From Meghimatium bilineatum (Eukaryota > Mollusca > Gastropoda > Stylommatophora > Philomycidae), in contig CM067298.1 in assembly GCA_034231615.1 (NCBI GenBank), positions 23,653,934-23,717,933 on the forward strand: DNA of 64,000 bases, given 5' to 3'. Position 1 is the first letter of the stretch. Every line of letters starts with the position of its first letter. This document shows, in pieces, positions 11,248-25,300 of this stretch. A program made the position numbers and the translations under genes. The notes below the pieces were generated by a model that worked only from the letters and a program-made list of their open reading frames with translations, made no database searches and was not told the DNA's origin.

Positions 11248-11680
11248 CGTATCATATACTTATTGCATGATAATTATACAAAATTGCTGAGATTAATCCT
11301 CTTTATCGAGGATTAATTAAGAATCCTACCATTGTAGGAATCTATGTTGTGTAACAGTTAGAATATGAATTAGAGTGCTTAGAATATGATGTTTCTGCTC
11401 TTTTTTGCTTTCTCTATTTGTGTGTGTGTTAATTTGTCATTCTTTGATTAGAGAAGTCATCTCTGAAGCTTATTAAAAAATGTATTGTATCAGCATGGAT
11501 CACATTTTTTGGAAACATTTTGTAAATCAAGTCTACTCTGTCGTTTAATAGATGCAGGGAAACACTGATTGACATTTCTGTGATGTATGTGAAACATCAT
11601 AGATGTCAAAGAGGTTAACTTAGCAGTGAACATTTAGTGATCTTATTAATAAATAAATTCCAGTAATGGAAGTAATATAA
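11248..11680 (+). other. POLK: POLK 3' untranslated region with poly(A) signals
   Basis: AT-rich non-coding sequence follows the stop. Two overlapping AATAAA hexamers lie at 11,648-11,657 and are the likely cleavage signals. The exact 3' end is inferred. Confidence 0.5.
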
Positions 11681-12540
11681 ATTTGTTTGTTACTTATTGT
11701 CAATGTGTGGACACTCACATTTATAACTGTGCATATTTAATCTTGACTATATGTAATTGTACATAGTGGATGGCTGCTGGTCCATGGGATTGAGCTATTT
11801 CCCCCCCCCCAATGTCATTGTATGATATAGATGTTTTGTTTTATATATCTGGCCCTGGAGAGAGAAACAGGTTGCTAATATCATCCACTGTATAACTACA
11901 GATGTCTCCATGGAATCAATTGGCCAGAGTTGATATCAAATAATAAGTTGAAGTGAACACACCAGTTTCAAGTGGAGATCTCATGGCAGCAGAGAAGAGT
12001 GGTTTGTTCACATGATGAGGCGTGATTCTCTTCCCAAAAATTTATTGCTGAGAACATTAGAGGGAGGAAGAAAAGCAGGGAGTGATAATACTAAAGACTG
12101 GACTGGATTCTCAATAAGATAACAGATTAGGGAGGCATGACAACATTTTTGTGTTGATGTTTCCAAGTATGACGCGTACGACCCTGAAGGGTTATGGGTT
12201 TGCTGATGGCAAGAAACCATAGTAAAAAACCTGTAAATATAATCAGAATGTTGCTGGATTGGAAAAGTCAGGAAAGAGGAGTGCTGGAAGATCAAAGAGC
12301 ACCAGGAGCAGAACAGTGGAGAAGAGGCCAAATCAATTGTAACCTCAATGAGATATTTGAAGAAGACAAGACACTGTTGGTGGGATGTGGTATAGTACTG
12401 AGAATAGCTGTGATATCTGCACACGACACACTAAACTTCACCAGCACACCTTAGCTGCCTCTTATAGCATGCATGATAGATCACTGTTGCTATTCATTGA
12501 TTCATTCATTCCAACAAACATCAGCATGCTACAAATTTGA
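11680..12540. other. Intergenic region between converging POLK and PTGES3 ends
   Basis: About 0.85 kb between inferred poly(A) sites. It has a C-rich run near 11,802 and a ~100-bp block at about 12,055-12,150 that reappears inverted inside a SINE-B at 16,019-16,136. The 138-aa minus open frame here has no recognisable domain and is not called. Confidence 0.5.
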
Positions 12541-12892
12541 GGTATTTGGTATGTTTTATTAACAAAACTGCAAAGAAAAAACATTTCAGACAATAAGAAT
12601 GCAATGACCTTAAAAATGAAGTGGCATTTGAAAGATGATACCATTAATGCCATATATTCGGAATTTAATAATTAAAAAAAACTGAATAGGGTTTGCTAAA
12701 AAATATTTGTTCTCACACATAAATGAACCATTAAAAAAAAATGAAAATTAACGTAAAACTGCAGATGAACTGATGACTTGCAAGCATTTGCCTCACAAAA
12801 ATGTACAATATCATTCACTTTCCTGACTTTCATTCCATGCCATGCACAACTAAGATCACACTAAAACATATTTAGTGATGTATGGTTCTTTA
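12540..12892 (-). other. PTGES3: PTGES3 3' untranslated region (inferred)
   Basis: Follows the stop codon on the minus strand. An AATAAAA motif (plus-strand TTTTATT, about 12,554-12,560) lies about 335 bases after the stop and is a plausible poly(A) signal. Confidence 0.4.
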
Positions 12893-12915
12893 TCACTCTT
12901 GGAGGTCAGGCAAAT
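12893..12915 (-). CDS. PTGES3: PTGES3 terminal coding micro-segment (LPDLQE-stop)
   Basis: Minus strand: acceptor TCTCTCCTAG|AT. The G carried from the 25-nt exon plus AT gives Asp, then LPDLQE and TGA at 12,895-12,893. p23 proteins typically end in PDLE-like acidic residues, so both phase and sequence fit. Confidence 0.82.
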
Positions 12916-15900
12916 CTAGGAGAGAAAAACATTGGAAATATTACAGCAATTTGTTTATATAGACGAGATAAAACACTAGTGACAGGAGACAACCAGATAC
13001 TAAAAATGAGAGGACATCAATTTCATCCTATCTTTAGCTATTTCTTCCAGCTCTTTCCATGTTCTACCTAGCCTTTGTGTCCGCATATCTAATTCTTTCC
13101 TCCAGGTATTTCTTGGTCTCTTATCCTATTGGTTTCTGAACAATGGCTGTCTTACAATGCCATCTGTTGGTTTTCTTAATGTGTGTCCTATCTATCTTCA
13201 GCTAGTTTCCTTTCTTCCTCCACTTGACTGTTTAGCTATCGGGGTCTCATCATACAATTTAAACCTATTTTGAGCAGCAGACATCCATTGATGGACATTT
13301 GTAGTTTTCTGGATATCCCTCTTGTTGTACTCCTATCATTCTGAGCCATACAACAGTACCGATTTCACATGAGTTAAATATTCTGAGTTCTGTACTTGAA
13401 GTTATTTTGATTTCCTAATACAATAAAGATTCCTCTTGTTTTTTGTATATTTATTCTACCATCTTTTCTTGTTCTTCCCTCTCAGTCAATATGAATGCCA
13501 AGGTATATGTATGAATCTACCTCCTGTTCTGTTTCACCTACAGTTATCTGGTTTCCATTAGCTGCATTTATTCTCATACAGGTAATCTTTGATTTTTTTC
13601 ACAGTGAGTGTTGCTGTGGGGCAAATTCTAATAGTAATATTCAACAGTATTTTATTTAAGACAACTTAAAAATCAACCAAACACTTTAAAACTTTCATTA
13701 TATGCTCATACATGCGAGTATCAATCGATCTGCATACAACGCACTGAGAACTTAAAGTGACCTTTTTAATAAAAAGGAAATTACATAAATACAGGTACCG
13801 GGTCAGCTTTTTTTGTTCACGGCCAGCAAAAGTATTAATCATATACACATCAACAACAGTACCTTGATCTGTCCATATTATTCTTTATGATTACACTATC
13901 ATTCAAAACAATATATTTAATAGGACAAAACATAAAAAAGGTATGCCCCTCAATTCAGTTTGTACGGGATGGCCAAAAAGTAATGCCCCCTAATTTTTAT
14001 CAAGTAAATACTGTATCTTTGGTGCAATTTGTTAATTTTGCGAGAATCCCCAAAATGCTCTTCTGCACTGTATAGCTTAACGAACATGCTTCATTAACCT
14101 GTAGCAGCCCATACACAAAAATTATGCAACTTCCTCTGGAACCCAGCCATTTTTATGATTTCTGGTTTTCTAATGTCCTTTTTTTTTACATTTAACGTTT
14201 TTATGTATTGAGTTATTGATTTAAAATTTGGAGACAATAGAGATAAATGGTTGCTGGATATGGTATGGAGGTACCTGCAACATTAAAACCTTAAAAATCG
14301 TCTTCATGAGAATCATCATCCATTAAGAATTCCTTAACAAAAACGTCACCAAAGTTACATTACGTTCATACAGTATGGCTTGCAAACGTGAAGAGGTCAA
14401 ATAAATTACGAATGGGTATTTATATCGGCGTGAAAAATTAAGAGACAATCACTCTCGCACATAGTTATAAAATCATGCAGGGAAATTATCATGGAAGATT
14501 GTCATCCATCATTACAAATGACTACCTCAATATGATATATGTCGACATTGGGTGTCTATGGAAAGAGAAAAAATGTTGACATGGGATGCTACTATACAGA
14601 ACAGATTGCATGCACCACAGTAACTATTTAAAAATTGCTGGCAAAGAAGTACAGTTAAAACAACAAGATGTCATAGAATTTATCAATGCTGAAGACGAGA
14701 CCCCAATCTGCACCTATAAATTATGAACAATGTTTATGGAGATTTAATAATGAATGTTTGAACTGTCCAACATCGTTGTGACGAAGCTGAAGTAGGTCAA
14801 TTTTCAATGGATGACACGAAGTGGACTGGTCTACCACAGCGACACCAAAACATTCATCGAGTTGATATCATTCGTGGTGACCATCGGGTAACACTGGATG
14901 AACTGTATGTCATGTTGTCCATTAGTAAAGGTAGTGACCAGAACATCGTTAACCTTAGGCATGCTGTGTTTACAATTAAGCAATTTCTCTACTGCAGCTG
15001 AATTGGTTTTTAGAAATGTTAATCATCACAATCGTAATAAAAAAAAGATATCAACACGGACATCACTTTAACCTTTAGGGCCCTGAATTAAAAATTAAGA
15101 AACATCCCCTTGGGCCTGAATTCTTTTTTGGAAAATTTGCGTTATTGATGGTGGGTGTTTTGATAACATGATAACTTTTTTGTTTTAAAAGATATCAAAA
15201 TAATTTTTGCATACCTAAATAAAGGAGTGAATATAGTCATGTTTTTTTTGTTGTTGTATGTATGATATGACAGTTGTGAGCAAGTTGTGAAGTTGAAAAT
15301 TTGGGGGGAAAAAATCGCAAAACACCATTTTCAAATCGCACATATAACTTCTTGACGACCCTAATACTTGAGCAATGCGTGGAAACATTGATAAAATCCT
15401 CATAAATACCTATACTTATTGTATATATATATATATAGATATATATATATTGTTTTATATCAAAACTAATATAATATGAACTAAAAAAAACTAATAGAAC
15501 GTGAAGAAATCGCATATAATGTCCGTCCGGTCAACACTAGGTCTAGCCCGACACGCAGCGTAATTATTGTCTATGCACACACGTGGCACCCCTGATACAT
15601 ATTATTTTTGTATTTTTGAACGACTACACAAACATTATCAAATAACAAAATGTTAAACACAAAAAACAACAATTAAAATGGATACGTGCCCTTGTGCGAA
15701 GGACAAAATATTCAATAATGGAGACTACATTGAGAAATACATTTTTTAAGTACAGACTTCAGACATTTTAATCTGAGTTTTATCTTTTTGTGTCTATTTA
15801 ACTAAATTAAAAATTAAGAGGCATTACTTTTTGACCATTCTTTGTATTTAAAGCATTATTTTTTTAAACTTACCTTCATCATCACTGTCTTCCTGACCCT

Positions 15901-18900
15901 GTTGTATGAAAAACAAAAAAAGTATAAGTAAATAAACAAGTTGCATTGGTTCATTCTCAATAAACAAGGTTCATTCTCAAACTCCCGCAGGATTTCTCTT
16001 GTAGCCGGACAATGTCCACCTTCCCCCCAATATGCCTCCCTGTTCTGTTATCTTATTTTGTTGAGTGTGGAGAACTGTAATCTAAACCAGTCTTTAGTAT
16101 TCTCACTCCCTACTTTCCTCTTCTTCTTCCACCCTAGTACTAGATTTCCAGCAAGTAATCCAGAGAATGGACAAGCATTGTGTCACCGTTTTATTTGCGC
16201 CAATGGCCCGACATATCCTCCTTCGGCTGGGCATTGGAAATAAATTTTACAATTGCTCACTTTTATAATATCCATAAATAGTATTTTATCATGAGCAGTA
16301 TAGTTTTAGCTGGCGATTATTGAACACAACTTTCTATCCACAGTACAGTGTATGAGTGTCTTGCTTGATTTTCCTACTGTGGTGATAAGACAGAGATCTG
16401 ATTGTTTACCTTTGCATATCAATGCAGACCAACTGGTGCATGATGATATTGGGAGGAAGGATCTGAGGAGACTGATTAAGAATAGGAAGCTCATATAAGT
16501 ATGTGCCTATGAATAGGAAAGAGGTCATATCAGGTTTGGTACTTCCATTTGGGCAGTCTTGTGACCATTGGTGGTATGATGACAGGAGCTGTGGTAATGA
16601 TTTGTTGGGAACTCGAGTGTTGCGGGTATGTTTTCTGACATACTATGAGTTTTCTAGTGCTTAATGGAGCAATAATACAAACTTATGCATATCCTTCTTA
16701 GCAGGTCATAGTCTGAAATATGGAATGCGCTATTATATGTTTTATTGTTGCCTGAGACTGATTTTATGTCCATAAAATCTGTCCATTGACTTTATTCAGA
16801 CTTTCTCAACATGAATTTTTTCTGTCATTCCTTGATATTATTACTAATTGGCCTAATTGTCTTAACTTTGGTTCACTACACGCCTACTGACACACATAGA
16901 TCTTTTAACCTCTTTCCACCTCCATGTGTCATAAATTTATACGATTCTTCATGCTTCTCTGCGAGGATGTGGACTGCCTCAATCATTCACAACAGATCTG
17001 TGTTTATTATCAAACTTCTGCAGTTCAGCAGGGTGTAATCTGGAATGCATTGTCATGGTTTACAGCTTAGCTGCAATATCTACACCTTTTCAGTTGGACA
17101 CATCCGACTTCATCATGGTTGCTGGGTCACTTTGACACTGTGATGAGACAGCCAACTTCACCCCAAAATCTCCTTAGTAGCTTCTTACTGCATGCTTGTA
17201 TGTGCGGCTATTCTTTTCTCCCTTTTCAGGCCTCGGCAGAACATGAACGATCAAATCTTCCAATTTTTATGTCATATTCAGAGATTGTGATATCGCCAAA
17301 GATGTGCTGGTGGCACATCAATGTGAACACAACATAGTGAGTCTGCTTGTCCATATCCATCTCAAAGTTTATGCAAGCAACTAGAGGCGCCACGCAGACT
17401 TGAGTATTGGAAGGCGTGCATCACATCTAGAACAGTACGCTTATAGATGTCACTTTCACACGCATGATATATTTTGGTGTGTGCCAAGAAATGATATTTT
17501 CACAATAACTTTTAACCAATGCCCTTCTGACATACATATAATGATTGGTCAGAGATAACTTTTGCTCATATTTGTACAATATACATCTCTCATTTACAAG
17601 TGCAACATAGGGCTATAACTGTTACTGTGATGTCTTCAACTCATGTAGGCCCCAATTAATTTGTTCTGTTCATTCACTGGTTTTCTCCAGGTATTATTGT
17701 CTTCCAGCTCTTTTTTTTCCTGTGGGTTCCAGTGTCTGATTATATTTTCATGCTTCTTTTAGAGAGTGTGTTCTATCTATCTCCATTTCACAGACTAACA
17801 AACACACTGACAATTCTGGATTACATCAGAATACAGGGTTTTCACATGCTTCCAGACTACCATCAGACAGTGCTCCTGAAAAAAACACTATACAGACACA
17901 GATAAAAAGCCAGGGGGGAGACCTTGCAAAAGAGGGATTACAGAAATAAGAGTCAAGAAAACAAACATATATGAAGCACACAAAAAAGCTATCTCCAAAG
18001 AATTCTACCCCTGATGCTGCAAGGCATAAAGGGATATAGAGCGAAAAGAAAAACGTAGATTGCATTCGTAACAATTGTTTAAATACTTACATCTAAATCA
18101 GGTTCACCCCCAGCTCCTTGTAAACCACCCATGGATGACATCATCTAAATTTTACAATGTAATAAAAAAAATATTTTTAAATACTTCTGTTAACACATAT
18201 TGCATCGTTAATAAATGGTTCACAAATAGTCTGGTGACATTACCTTTTATCAAATTCAAGCAGGCTAAAGATTATAGACAATGACAACCGGAGCATGTTT
18301 TTAACGGTCATTTGCCAATGTCTCTGACTTTTACAGAACTTGCAGATACATAACTTTGTATTTACTGTGGTCATTTTTAGTGCCCCTATGCTTCAATATG
18401 CCAATTGCTTCTCAAAGAAGTAAAATTGTGATCCAATAAGTGAAATAACAACAAAATAATTGCATTTTTACAAATGACTAAAAACACAAATTGAACAAGG
18501 ACCAAAAAAACAGACCAAATGGTGACAACAGGTAAATGACAGCATTACTGCACATTCATCTTTCCCCACATAACATGAATACTGCCTATCTTTACAATCA
18601 TCATCATGTGACATATTCTTTCCAGAACGTTGTCTTTGCAATTTGATGTCCTGAATCCGACTCTATCCTGTGCCAATCTGCCTGCTCCAATATCTTCATA
18701 GTCTTTGATATCTGTCCATCTCCTTCTAGGTCTACCTCCCGGAATTCTGACCTCTGTATCTTTCTATGCCGTTGTGTCATTTATATGTCTGAAATATTTC
18801 AGTTTACTATGTAAAATTTTATTCATCAGCCATCCTTTCTCCATATTAAGCATATTCAAAACCACACTATTCCTTTTCTGTCCAGGAAATTCTTAATATT

Positions 18901-21900
18901 GTCCTATAACAGTTCAGTTATCTTTACAATAGTCCCCATCAAGGCCAGCACCGTGCCGTGGTGATGGGGCTTAGTTCAGCCATCAGGGGCTGGAAACTAA
19001 GACTGGTCGGGCAGTCCCATTGTCCTGCCCAAGTAAGCAGAGTGCTGAAGACGGAGGCATCCAGCCAAAAGGCGCACAGATAATCAGGATGCCACGCACA
19101 AAACACAATGGAAACATGTCTGTATCTATAAAAAGTTATGGTGCCTGCCCTGTGGCGGACGATCAGGCAGGGACGGTGCTGGGCCCTATACCTCGAAAGG
19201 GCCCAACCTCAGTTACTGAAAATCCTTCTCAATTGCCTCGTGAGTTTTATTAAGGAGACAGAATTACAGATATAGACATGTTTCAAGTGAACGAAAGAAG
19301 AAGAAGATAAAAAATTTTTGCAATAGTTTTTTGCAATTTTTATACTGTATATATGAATATTTTTCTTCAGCATTCATTCTCAAACTCCCACTGGATCTCT
19401 CTTGTAGCAGGACTATGATGCTACTAGATTTCCAGCAGGATGTAGTCCAGAGAATGGAAATACGTTATGTCACCATTATTTTATTTGCGCCAATAACCTG
19501 ACACATTCAGCGGAGTATATATATATGAATATAAACACAAATAATTTGAACAACTTGTGAACATATTTTAAAAACTGACCTCATCTAGATTAAAATCGTC
19601 ATGGTCTTCTACATCAGAGTCATCCTCATCTTTCCATTTATTAAAGTCAGTTTTCACATAATGTACCTAAAGTGAAAAATAGGTGCAAGATCAGTGCATG
19701 TAATAATAAAAATAATAAAACCACATAACACATTATAGTCATACTGGAGACATCTGCACAAAAATCCCTCAAACACATCAGCTATTCAGATGAGTAGAAA
19801 AATCATGCCCAGACCATTCTTTGATGTCAATCCAGGTTTTCTTTGTCTACCTTGACTATTCAATGCAAAATAGTTTTAGAAAGTGAGTAGTGTTTCATTG
19901 CATGTCCACACCAAACAATTTTATGCCATTTCACCACTACCCAAAAGTGATTCTTAATACCTATAGGTTTGTTTAATATAGCCGCCCTTATCATCATCAC
20001 GCACCATGCGGTGTTGCATACGCAATCATTGATCTATACATCATTTCACCTGAAGTACTGTGTATCACTGCAGATTTGCCATGCTGTCACCAAATTATCC
20101 AGTATTTTCTCTCATTTTCCCTGTTGTTACATTGCATTCTAAATCCCTTCTCATATGGCCAATAAATGTGGGTTGCGTTTCTGATGTAAATAAATAATAT
20201 TTGTAGTGTCAATCTCCATGACATACTTATTCATTTTTCTAGCAGTCTCTAAGATTATCAGCATTCTTCAGTGGCCTCTAGTTTCCTACTTGTTTGCTTA
20301 TTTATTATCCATGATTCGTTTCCATATGACAGGCTATATGTAGCACTGAAGGACTCCACACTGACAGAATATGTATGCAATAACAGAATTTCGTTATATA
20401 CAATTATGAACAATTATTAACTTCCGTTATTATGTCTCTTGAAATTATTTTTAACATACTGGGTATAATTATTAGTTATTAAAATGTGTTGTGTCCCATC
20501 CCTAATGCAATATTAATGTTACGTAATCACTGCACGAGAATAGTGGGATGGGGAAAGCATTGTTTCAGCATTTTTGACATTCATTGTTTCAGTGAAATCC
20601 TTTACATGCTTTCAACCTTAGTGATGAGAATAGGAGGTGGTGCATTGTTTCAAAATCGCCCGTGTGTTGTCAGGGCCCGAAAGGGGAGCAAAGAATAGCA
20701 ACACTGTTTACCTTCCATGCATGTCGTACGAGACAACTAAGGAGTTATGAGATGGAGTTGGCTGTCCTATCCCATATAGGGTCAGGGACCCAAAGCCATG
20801 CTGAAGTCGGATGTGTCAGGTCGAAAGGCGCAGATATCGCAGCAATGCTGTAAACTATGACAACGCATTCCGTTCTCCGGACTACATTCTGCTGATCTGC
20901 AGGAGTTTGAGAACGAACGCAGAAGAAGTTTCAGTATTCTTTGACTTGTTTTCATTAGCAACAGGAAGGTGGGAGAAGATATGCTATGATTTTATTATAG
21001 GTATCTGAATATTTCAGGGGTTAATGACAATTGAACAAATATACGATATGCTGGCTTACTGGAAATCATCATTCCAAAGTGACATTTGACAGTTCCCCAT
21101 GATCCTTCAGAGGCTATCGACACAAAGCGACCAATGTAAAATCACAAGAAAAGTCAAATGCACTTTAGAAGAATTATTCCCAATTAGCACACACAATGCA
21201 TGTGTGTTGTCGGGGCCCGAAAAGGGAGCAAAGAATAGTAACACTGTTTACCTTCCATGCATGTCGTAAGAGCCGACTAATGAGGCTATGGGATGGAGTT
21301 GACTGTTCCATCCCATATAGGGTCAGTGACCCGGGGCCATTCTAAGGCCGAAAGGCGCAGATATCACAGCAATGCTGTAAACCATGACACAACACATTCC
21401 ATTCTCCGGACTACATCCTGCTAATCTGCAGGATGTTTGAGAACGAACGCAGAAGAGCACACAGAACTATATTATAGAGACACTGGACAGAAGGGGAAAG
21501 ATTGGAAGTAAATGTCTTAAGTTGACTTAGTTGAAAGTCATCTAATGAAAAACTAGGACACCCAACTTAAAACAAATCCCCATGTTACTATTTGTAGTAC
21601 TTTGTTGTCAAATACTAACAAGTCTAAATAATGAAAAAATACATAGAACTACCAAATATAAAAAAGCCTAAATAATGAAATATCCTTGAGTTGGGATAAT
21701 CAAATATAATTTTGAAAGGAATAGATCAGTAGATATGTTGAAAAGTGAAAATATCTGTCCTATGTTCAATCACAATAAAAGACACCAAAATTGTTCACAT
21801 TCTGTGTGAAATTTAAACACTAAAATATAATAAAATACCTTTTTTGTAGTTTTCAACAGTCGTGGCCAAAATCCTTGGGCAGCATCTTTTTTCATAAGCA

Positions 21901-22249
21901 TGAAAATTATGTCTCTGCCGGTGTTGTGATATTTTGATGCCTGAGAAGTAATATTTTCAATTGTAAAATTGTATACTTTCAAGTAATAAGCACTTCAGTA
22001 AATTTAGTTTACTCCATGCACATTACAGCATTTCAAGTAACAACCCTTGACATGATAACATATAGGCTTACAGTGGAATCCCATTATAACAACTTGGTCT
22101 GGACCGACAAAACATAATATGTATAAAATAACATAAATTTGGGATTCTAAAGATTGTGGTTATGTAAGGAAAGTTATAAAATAATGCACTACAGAGGGAT
22201 TACACTGTACGAAGATATTCTTTTATAGACGCATATTGGAGATATGTCA

Positions 22250-22306
<57 letters not shown>

Positions 22307-25300
22307 TGTGTGCCACTGCTTCTCAAAGTGGTGGTAGATGGAGCAGCGCTGATCAGTTGCCAGTTTGCATAAAACTGCTGCAGATTGAAAACTCACTTAA
22401 AACTAACGAAACAAAAATTCTTGTAAAAAAGAAACAGGCTTATGTCACCACCTTGAATAGTCTCCTCCAAAAGGCATTGCTCCAAGATGAAAAGTAAAAC
22501 CTCCTGGGTATGAAAGAAAGCTCATAAGCCTCCCCACTGCACATAGGAAGTAACAAACCTAATTTTCTGAGGTTAACAATGTCACAGAAGTGAATATAAT
22601 GATACATACTTTTTCAATAACAATTATTAATTCAAATTTATTTTCCTATAATTCCATATATCATATATGACCCTCAGCAGCCATGGAGGTCTCTAGCAGA
22701 TTAGGAAACAAATTTCTGGTCAGCAGCAACAAAACATTTGAGAAGCACTGGTGTATACCTCTTCACTGTAATGGCATGGTTCATGTATCCAAACACTACA
22801 ATGTATGCTGGTTATTAAGTTTCATTCTCACCAGTGCGTGGCTGAGGTCAGAAATGAAAGCTACCTTCCATGCATGTTGTAAGAGGCAAATAAGGATGTT
22901 ATGGGGTGAAAATTGCTGTCCCATCTCATATAGGGCCAAAGTGAACCAGAAGCCACGCTGAAGTCTGATGTATCAGGCTGAATGGTGCAGATACCGCAGC
23001 TAACTGTCAACCATGACAACTCAATTTGTTCTCTGGACTACATTCTGTTAGAGTTGAGATTGAATGCAGAAAAAGTTCATTCAGACTCGATGCACGAACA
23101 AGTGTATTCCTACGTTTGTTCTTAAACTCATGTAGATTAGATGCATTAGAAGCTGCAGATATCACAACCACCCACCAAAATTCAGGTTCCGCTGCTGCTT
23201 AATTGACCAAAAAAAAATTGTCAAACACCCTCTTCCCTCAAAAACTGGTAAGCTTTTTTTAGTAACCCCTTCCACAACACATAAACTTGTTGACATAATT
23301 TATGGGCAGCCCATTAGCTTACACACATACTACACTAAAACATGCAATACTTACTTCAGGATCAATTTCTTGATTAAACTCTAAAAGCACTTCATGTTCT
23401 GTGTTTCCTGCGCCACCCTTCCCATTGAAATACAGACTATTATCCTTGAGTGTAATTGTTGGATTGTTACAATTTTCAAATTGAACTGTTAACAAAACTT
23501 TGTCTTTCCGCTGTGCCCATATTATAGGTGGAGGAGGCAAATGTCTGAAATTATAATGCATGACTATATAAAAATGTATTTTAAACATATTCTTTGACAC
23601 TGAGCATGACTAGTTCTGCCCAAGCAAGCACCGGCGCTGAAATTGGAGATACCAGGTTAACAGTTAACATCACCAGCAACCAGTGTTCAATCCACTTTGA
23701 TAACAATGTGCTCTACAAGCCCTGAACAGTGATAAACAGCCAGACCTAAAGGAAGTCAGACGAAAAGTAAGTACCCAAAGAATGGTAGTCAAAGCTTTCC
23801 TGACTTTCCTTTCCTGAAACTTGACCACCCAAAAGATAACTCACTATCTCGACAGAACCAAACAAATTATCTTCCTCACCAGGATATGACACAACAGACT
23901 ACACTGCCACTTAAATAGACTAAGATTGGTGCCATCATCTATGTGTCCATGTGGGCAGGCAGCACAGACAGCTGAACATATCCTGCAAGACTGCATTACA
24001 TTAAACTAGTTGAGGGAGGAGCACTGGCCCAGAGACAGACATGCACAGAAAGATGTGTAAACCATGAGGATCTTTCAAATACAGCTGTATTTATTAACTC
24101 TTAGTAGAACAGGGACAATAGGGATATATATGGAAAAACAACAAATAGGCTGCCACTTGGTCCACTATGAGTTAAGAAAAGTGGACTTGCAGTGTAAAAT
24201 AAGACAAACTGAACGAAACGATCATTATTGTTTGTCATTTTTCTGTCAGTCATCAGACAACAGTTGCTTCAATGAACTGTATCCCCATCGAAGCGAACTC
24301 TATGAAGTGGAGATGGGGCGTTGTCCGGCCAACAGAGGTTACTTTGGACCATGGCAACAAAACATAATTAATGAGGATTTCTTTATCATGTACAGAAAAT
24401 GTATTTGAAATTATGTTACCAAAAATTAGCAAGATTATGTTTAGAAGAATTGCTAAATGACAAACAAGGTCTCAAAATATGAAGAGGATTGACTTTATTG
24501 TACTCTAACTGCCTATATGTAATCACCCCTCTCAACAAAGTGGCACGAAGTCTACTGAGACTACCACTCATAGCTATAACTACATAGCTTCAAACAGCAA
24601 TCCATAGAGATTTAAGAAACATCCAATTTATAAACAAGACGTCGTGAGTGGGATCCAAGCCCACAACCTCTTGAGCACAAAGCGAATGGCTTAACCACTA
24701 TGCCAGGAAGATATGCCTGGCTGAAACTGTGTCAGTTATTGTGTAATTGTAGACACACTCAATGAAATATCACAACATCCATGGACATGTCCTCTGTGCA
24801 ATGATAATGATTTGAGAAATGTTAGCTCTTTCAATCAGTGACCGCTTTGGCTCCTACCTTCACTTCATTTATTATGAATCCACTCCTAGCATTCATCACC
24901 CACAGATACATAATAAGTAGTATTTCACCCATACTCAAGTGACTCGAAAACCATGAATTATGCCTAACACTTCTAATAATTCTATGGCGATTACTTCCAA
25001 ATTGCAGACACACCCATATATATCCATCCTTTTTTGCTGGTTTCTTTCACCAATTTCATATTTTCGCACCTAGTAGGACACACACAATTAGTTACATATT
25101 AAACTGTGATCCATACACCAGTCCAAAACACATTTACTACAACTAGCGCGTAAATTACTGAAAAAAGCAAAATTGTACTCCACAGCCCGTCATTTTCACA
25201 CAATGTCCACTAAATGACCACGCGCGCCCAATGACCACAGGAAATCCTTTTTTTTTTGTTTGCATTATATTATTTTATAAATTGAAATAATAATAAGGGG

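Noticed and set aside
12008..12424. 138-aa minus open frame in the POLK/PTGES3 interval
   Set aside because: No domain, biased composition, partly overlaps a dispersed repeat, and no splice or start context.
23319..23600. The 93-aa minus open frame starting MSKNMFKIHF as a complete small gene
   Set aside because: The first 20 residues come from intron before an AG acceptor and the last ones from beyond a GTAAGT donor. Only the middle is the conserved p23 exon.
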